A DNA stretch of 8,643 nucleotides from an uncultured Lachnospiraceae bacterium (lineage in GTDB: Bacteria > Bacillota_A > Clostridia > Lachnospirales > Lachnospiraceae), in the NCBI GenBank assembly GCA_949957035.1, contig CATLIP010000102.1, positions 1 through 8,643 on the forward strand, written 5' to 3'. The notes under the pieces were generated by a model. It ran no database searches. It worked only from the letters and a program-made list of their open reading frames with translations, and was not told the DNA's origin. Every line of letters starts with the position of its first letter. Within the stretch, counting starts at the first letter, position 1. Shown one piece after another: positions 5,888 through 8,643 of the stretch. The translations under genes and the position numbers were made by a program.

Positions 5888-5970
5888 AGGTTAATCCTGT
5901 CGGAGGAGATGCCCACTCTTTGCACACAAGGAACACAGTAGTTTGTATATGGCTGCACTATATTTTGTTT

Positions 5971-6014
5971 GGGATAAGGCTTGGAATTTCCTCTGCCCTA
6001 TCCCTTGGAGGAGG
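5971..6014 (+). promoter_or_regulatory. Hairpin next to the ileS ribosome site, with possible SD-masking alternative
   Basis: GGGATAAGGC (5971-5980) pairs with GCCCTATCCC (5995-6004), nine pairs plus one A.C mismatch, ending three bases before the ribosome site GGAGGAGG (6007-6014). The 14-base loop contains TTTCCTCT (5987-5994), which can pair with the whole ribosome site, three of the eight pairs being G.U. Both pairings together would make a pseudoknot with a two-base loop, which is sterically unlikely, so they would act as alternatives. The hairpin is seen in the sequence; the switch is inferred. Confidence 0.5.
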
Positions 6015-6019
6015 ATTAT

Positions 6020-8643
6020 ATGTATAAGAAGGTTTCAACAGATTTGAATTTTGTTGACCGGGAGAAAGCGGTTGAGAAGTTCTGGAAGGAGAACCAAATC
6101 TTTGAGAAGAGTATGGAAGAGCGGGAGGGCAATGAATTATACATGTTTTATGACGGTCCGCCGACCGCTAACGGCAAGCCCCATATCGGACATGTTCTGA
6201 CTCGTGTAATCAAGGATATGATTCCAAGGTATCGTACCATGAAGGGTTATGAAGTGCCGAGAAAGGCGGGGTGGGATACCCATGGACTGCCGGTAGAGCT
6301 TGAGGTAGAGAAAGCGTTAGGACTCGACGGCAAAGAGCAGATTGAAGAGTATGGTTTAGAGCCGTTTATCGACAAGTGTAAGGAAAGTGTATGGAAATAT
6401 AAAGGAATGTGGGAGGATTTTTCCAGTACGGTAGGATTTTGGGCGGATATGGAGAATCCTTATGTCACATACCATAATGAATTTATTGAGTCTGAGTGGT
6501 GGGCTTTGAAGCAAATCTGGGACAAGGGACTGCTTTACAAGGGCTTCAAGATTGTTCCCTATTGTCCCCGGTGCGGGACTCCGCTTTCTGCACAGGAGGT
6601 AGCGCAGGGCTACAAGGATGTAAAAGAGCGTTCTGCGATTGTGAGATTTAAGGCAAAAGGTGAGGATGCGTATATTTTGGCATGGACGACCACGCCCTGG
6701 ACTCTGCCTTCTAATCTGGGACTCTGTGTGAATCCGGAGGAGACTTATGCGAAAGTAAAATGTATTGACGGATATACTTACTATATGGCGGAGGCTCTTC
6801 TGGATACGGTGCTTGGTTCCCTGGCGAAAGAGGGAGAGGCGGCGTACGAGGTGCTTGAGACTTACCAGGGCAAGGAGTTGGAATATAAGGAGTATGAGCC
6901 GCTTTATCAGTGTGCGGCAGATGGAATTGCAAATCAGCACAAAAAGGCATTTTATGTTATCTGTGACGAGTATGTAACACTGACAGACGGTACAGGAGTT
7001 GTTCATACTGCGCCTGCATTTGGTGAGGATGACGCTAAGGTCTGCCGCAAATATGATATGCCTTTCGTTCAGTTGGTAGACGAAAAGGGAAATATGGCGG
7101 AATCGACGCCGTTTGCCGGATTATTTGTGAAGAAGGCAGACCCGGAGGTTTTAAAGGACTTAGAGGCCAGGGGAATGCTTTTTGACGCACCCAATTTTGA
7201 GCATAGCTACCCTCATTGCTGGAGATGTGATACTCCGCTTATCTATTATGCGCGTGAGTCATGGTTTATTAAAATGACGGACGTGAAGGAGAAATTGATT
7301 GCTAATAACAATACCATCAACTGGATTCCTGAGAGTATCGGGAAGGGGCGTTTTGGAGACTGGCTGGAGAATGTCCAGGACTGGGGCATCAGCCGTAACC
7401 GCTATTGGGGAACGCCGCTTAATATCTGGGAGTGCGAGTGCGGACATCAACATTCTGTGGGGAGTATTGCAGAGTTAAAAGAGATGTCGGAGAACTGTCC
7501 GGAGAATATTGAGCTGCATCGTCCATACATTGACGAGGTGACCATTAAGTGCCCGGTCTGCGGTAAGGAGATGCACAGAGTACCGGAGGTCATCGACTGT
7601 TGGTTTGATTCAGGGGCAATGCCGTTTGCACAGCTTCATTACCCCTTTGAGAATAAGGAATTGTTCGAGAAGCAGTTCCCGGCAGACTTTATCTCTGAGG
7701 CGGTGGACCAGACCCGTGGATGGTTCTATTCCCTGCTTGCAATATCGACGCTAATCTTCAACAAGGCGCCTTATAAGAACGTAATTGTCCTTGGCCATGT
7801 GCAGGACGAAAAGGGACAGAAGATGAGTAAGTCCAAGGGAAATGCGGTCGACCCTTTTGAGGCCTTAGAGAAATACGGCGCGGATGCCATTCGTTGGTAT
7901 TTCTACGTGAACAGCGCGCCTTGGCTGCCAAACCGTTTTCACGGAAAGGCTGTTGTGGAAGGTCAGAGGAAGTTCATGGGAACTCTGTGGAATACCTACG
8001 CATTTTTCGTATTGTATGCAAATATTGACGGATTTGACGCAACAAAATATGCCTTAGAATACGATAAGCTGTCGGTTATGGATAAATGGCTTCTGTCTAA
8101 GCTTAACACGCTGATTAGAGATGTGGACAGCCATTTGGAGAATTACAGGATTCCGGAGACTGCCAGGGCTTTGCAGGAGTTTGTGGATGATATGAGCAAC
8201 TGGTATGTAAGGAGAAGCCGCGAGCGTTTCTGGGCAAAGGGAATGGAACAGGATAAGATTAATGCATATATGACCCTGTATACGGCGCTGGTGGGCGTCA
8301 GCAAGGCAGCGGCGCCTATGATTCCGTTCATGACGGAAGACATTTACCAGAATCTTGTAAAAAGTGTGGATGCAAGCGCGCCTATGAGTATTCATCTGTG
8401 TGATTTTCCGGAAGTGGACGAGGCGTGTATCGATAAAGAGCTTGAGGAGAACATGGAGAAGGTGTTAAAGCTAGTTGTCATGGGACGTGCATGCCGAAAT
8501 ACGGCCAACATTAAGAATCGTCAGCCTATTGGCAAGATGTATGTGAAGGCGGATTTTGAACTTTCCCAATTCTACCGGGAGATTGTAGAAGAGGAATTGA
8601 ACGTAAAATCTATGACATTTTCACAAGATGTACGCGATTTTAC
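6020..8643 (+). CDS. ileS: Isoleucyl-tRNA synthetase, 5' part (874 codons)
   Basis: The start is ATG at 6020, five bases after GGAGGAGG. The frame is open to the window end, and about 15% of the usual length of roughly 1035 residues is missing. The enzyme charges tRNA-Ile in the cytosol and edits misactivated valine. HIGH is at 55-58 in GKPHIGH, followed by GWDTHGLPVE. The CP1 editing domain shows WTTTPWT (222-228) and HTAPAFGEDD (329-338). KMSKS is at 601-605. Two zinc-site pairs are visible: C182/C185 with C400/C403, and C472/C474 with C511/C514, in the arrangement known from Thermus IleRS. The anticodon-binding helical domain starts at about 690 (WLLSKLN, NWYVRRSRERFW). The HIGH-region sequence resembles the eukaryote-like IleS class rather than the E. 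coli type. The Ile T-box upstream confirms the identity and the mode of control. Confidence 0.97.
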   Translation, partial: MYKKVSTDLNFVDREKAVEKFWKENQIFEKSMEEREGNELYMFYDGPPTANGKPHIGHVLTRVIKDMIPRYRTMKGYEVPRKAGWDTHGLPVELEVEKALGLDGKEQIEEYGLEPFIDKCKESVWKYKGMWEDFSSTVGFWADMENPYVTYHNEFIESEWWALKQIWDKGLLYKGFKIVPYCPRCGTPLSAQEVAQGYKDVKERSAIVRFKAKGEDAYILAWTTTPWTLPSNLGLCVNPEETYAKVKCIDGYTYYMAEALLDTVLGSLAKEGEAAYEVLETYQGKELEYKEYEPLYQCAADGIANQHKKAFYVICDEYVTLTDGTGVVHTAPAFGEDDAKVCRKYDMPFVQLVDEKGNMAESTPFAGLFVKKADPEVLKDLEARGMLFDAPNFEHSYPHCWRCDTPLIYYARESWFIKMTDVKEKLIANNNTINWIPESIGKGRFGDWLENVQDWGISRNRYWGTPLNIWECECGHQHSVGSIAELKEMSENCPENIELHRPYIDEVTIKCPVCGKEMHRVPEVIDCWFDSGAMPFAQLHYPFENKELFEKQFPADFISEAVDQTRGWFYSLLAISTLIFNKAPYKNVIVLGHVQDEKGQKMSKSKGNAVDPFEALEKYGADAIRWYFYVNSAPWLPNRFHGKAVVEGQRKFMGTLWNTYAFFVLYANIDGFDATKYALEYDKLSVMDKWLLSKLNTLIRDVDSHLENYRIPETARALQEFVDDMSNWYVRRSRERFWAKGMEQDKINAYMTLYTALVGVSKAAAPMIPFMTEDIYQNLVKSVDASAPMSIHLCDFPEVDEACIDKELEENMEKVLKLVVMGRACRNTANIKNRQPIGKMYVKADFELSQFYREIVEEELNVKSMTFSQDVRDF

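Noticed and set aside
5909..5941. Ten-codon leader peptide (MPTLCTQGTQ) between the T-box and ileS
   Set aside because: GGAGGAG ends directly at the ATG, leaving no spacing for initiation, and the peptide has no run of isoleucine codons that would suggest attenuation.
5920..5948. Secondary promoter TTGCAC-17-TTGTAT upstream of ileS
   Set aside because: The -10 is poor, and a promoter here would bypass the T-box control; no further support was seen.
5971..6014. True H-type pseudoknot over the ileS ribosome site
   Set aside because: Both helices together would need a two-base loop to cross a 10-pair stem, which is not feasible; alternative folds are more likely.
1..8643. CRISPR array, insertion sequence, toxin-antitoxin or defence system
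   Set aside because: No spaced repeats, transposase motifs, paired small toxin-antitoxin genes or defence-domain proteins could be seen on either strand.

Overview
The window looks like chromosomal DNA of a low-to-medium GC Firmicute, most likely a gut-type Clostridium relative (Lachnospiraceae-like). This is inferred from four things: strong AGGAGG-type ribosome sites, an ileS gene behind a T-box leader, proteins rich in Lys, Glu and Gly, and the style of the sporulation/PBP5-type carboxypeptidase. No marker in the window fixes the genus. All supported protein genes read on the + strand.

Layout. (1) 2-604 is the 3' part of a secreted-type DNA/RNA non-specific nuclease (EndA/Spd1-like) ending in a small 'sunset'-type domain. 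(2) 665-740 is a complete tRNA-Ala with anticodon CGC, a G3:U70 pair and an encoded CCA. (3) 741-1096 has no recognisable gene. It holds a 13-bp hairpin, a perfect 12-bp tandem duplication and a start-less antisense reading frame, and could be an integration scar or an undescribed RNA. (4) 1097-1744 encodes an unrecognised 215-residue protein. (5) 1809-1837 is a near-consensus sigma-A promoter that drives a two-gene unit. The first gene is an amylosucrase-type GH13 enzyme (1953-4181) with an unusual charged N-terminal extension containing Cys repeats. Two bases later comes a membrane-anchored D-Ala-D-Ala carboxypeptidase (4184-5578). (6) 5578-5605 is the terminator of that unit, and its loop and right arm are also the -35 box and spacer of the next promoter (5586-5614). 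(7) 5621-5887 is an isoleucine T-box riboswitch (AUC specifier, UGGU bulge, terminator and antiterminator). A 132-base leader follows, with a possible second switch over the ribosome site. (8) 6020-8643 is ileS, cut off by the window end.

How the parts work together. The ileS leader senses uncharged tRNA-Ile and should allow synthetase expression when isoleucine is short. The amylosucrase and carboxypeptidase are probably co-transcribed and translationally coupled, linking alpha-glucan/sucrose metabolism to cell-wall trimming; the biological reason is unknown. No CRISPR array, insertion sequence, phage module or defence system is visible. The less ordinary signals are the repeat-bearing N-terminal tail of the amylosucrase, the terminator/promoter overlap, the possible SD-masking switch in front of ileS, and the unexplained structured segment after the tRNA.
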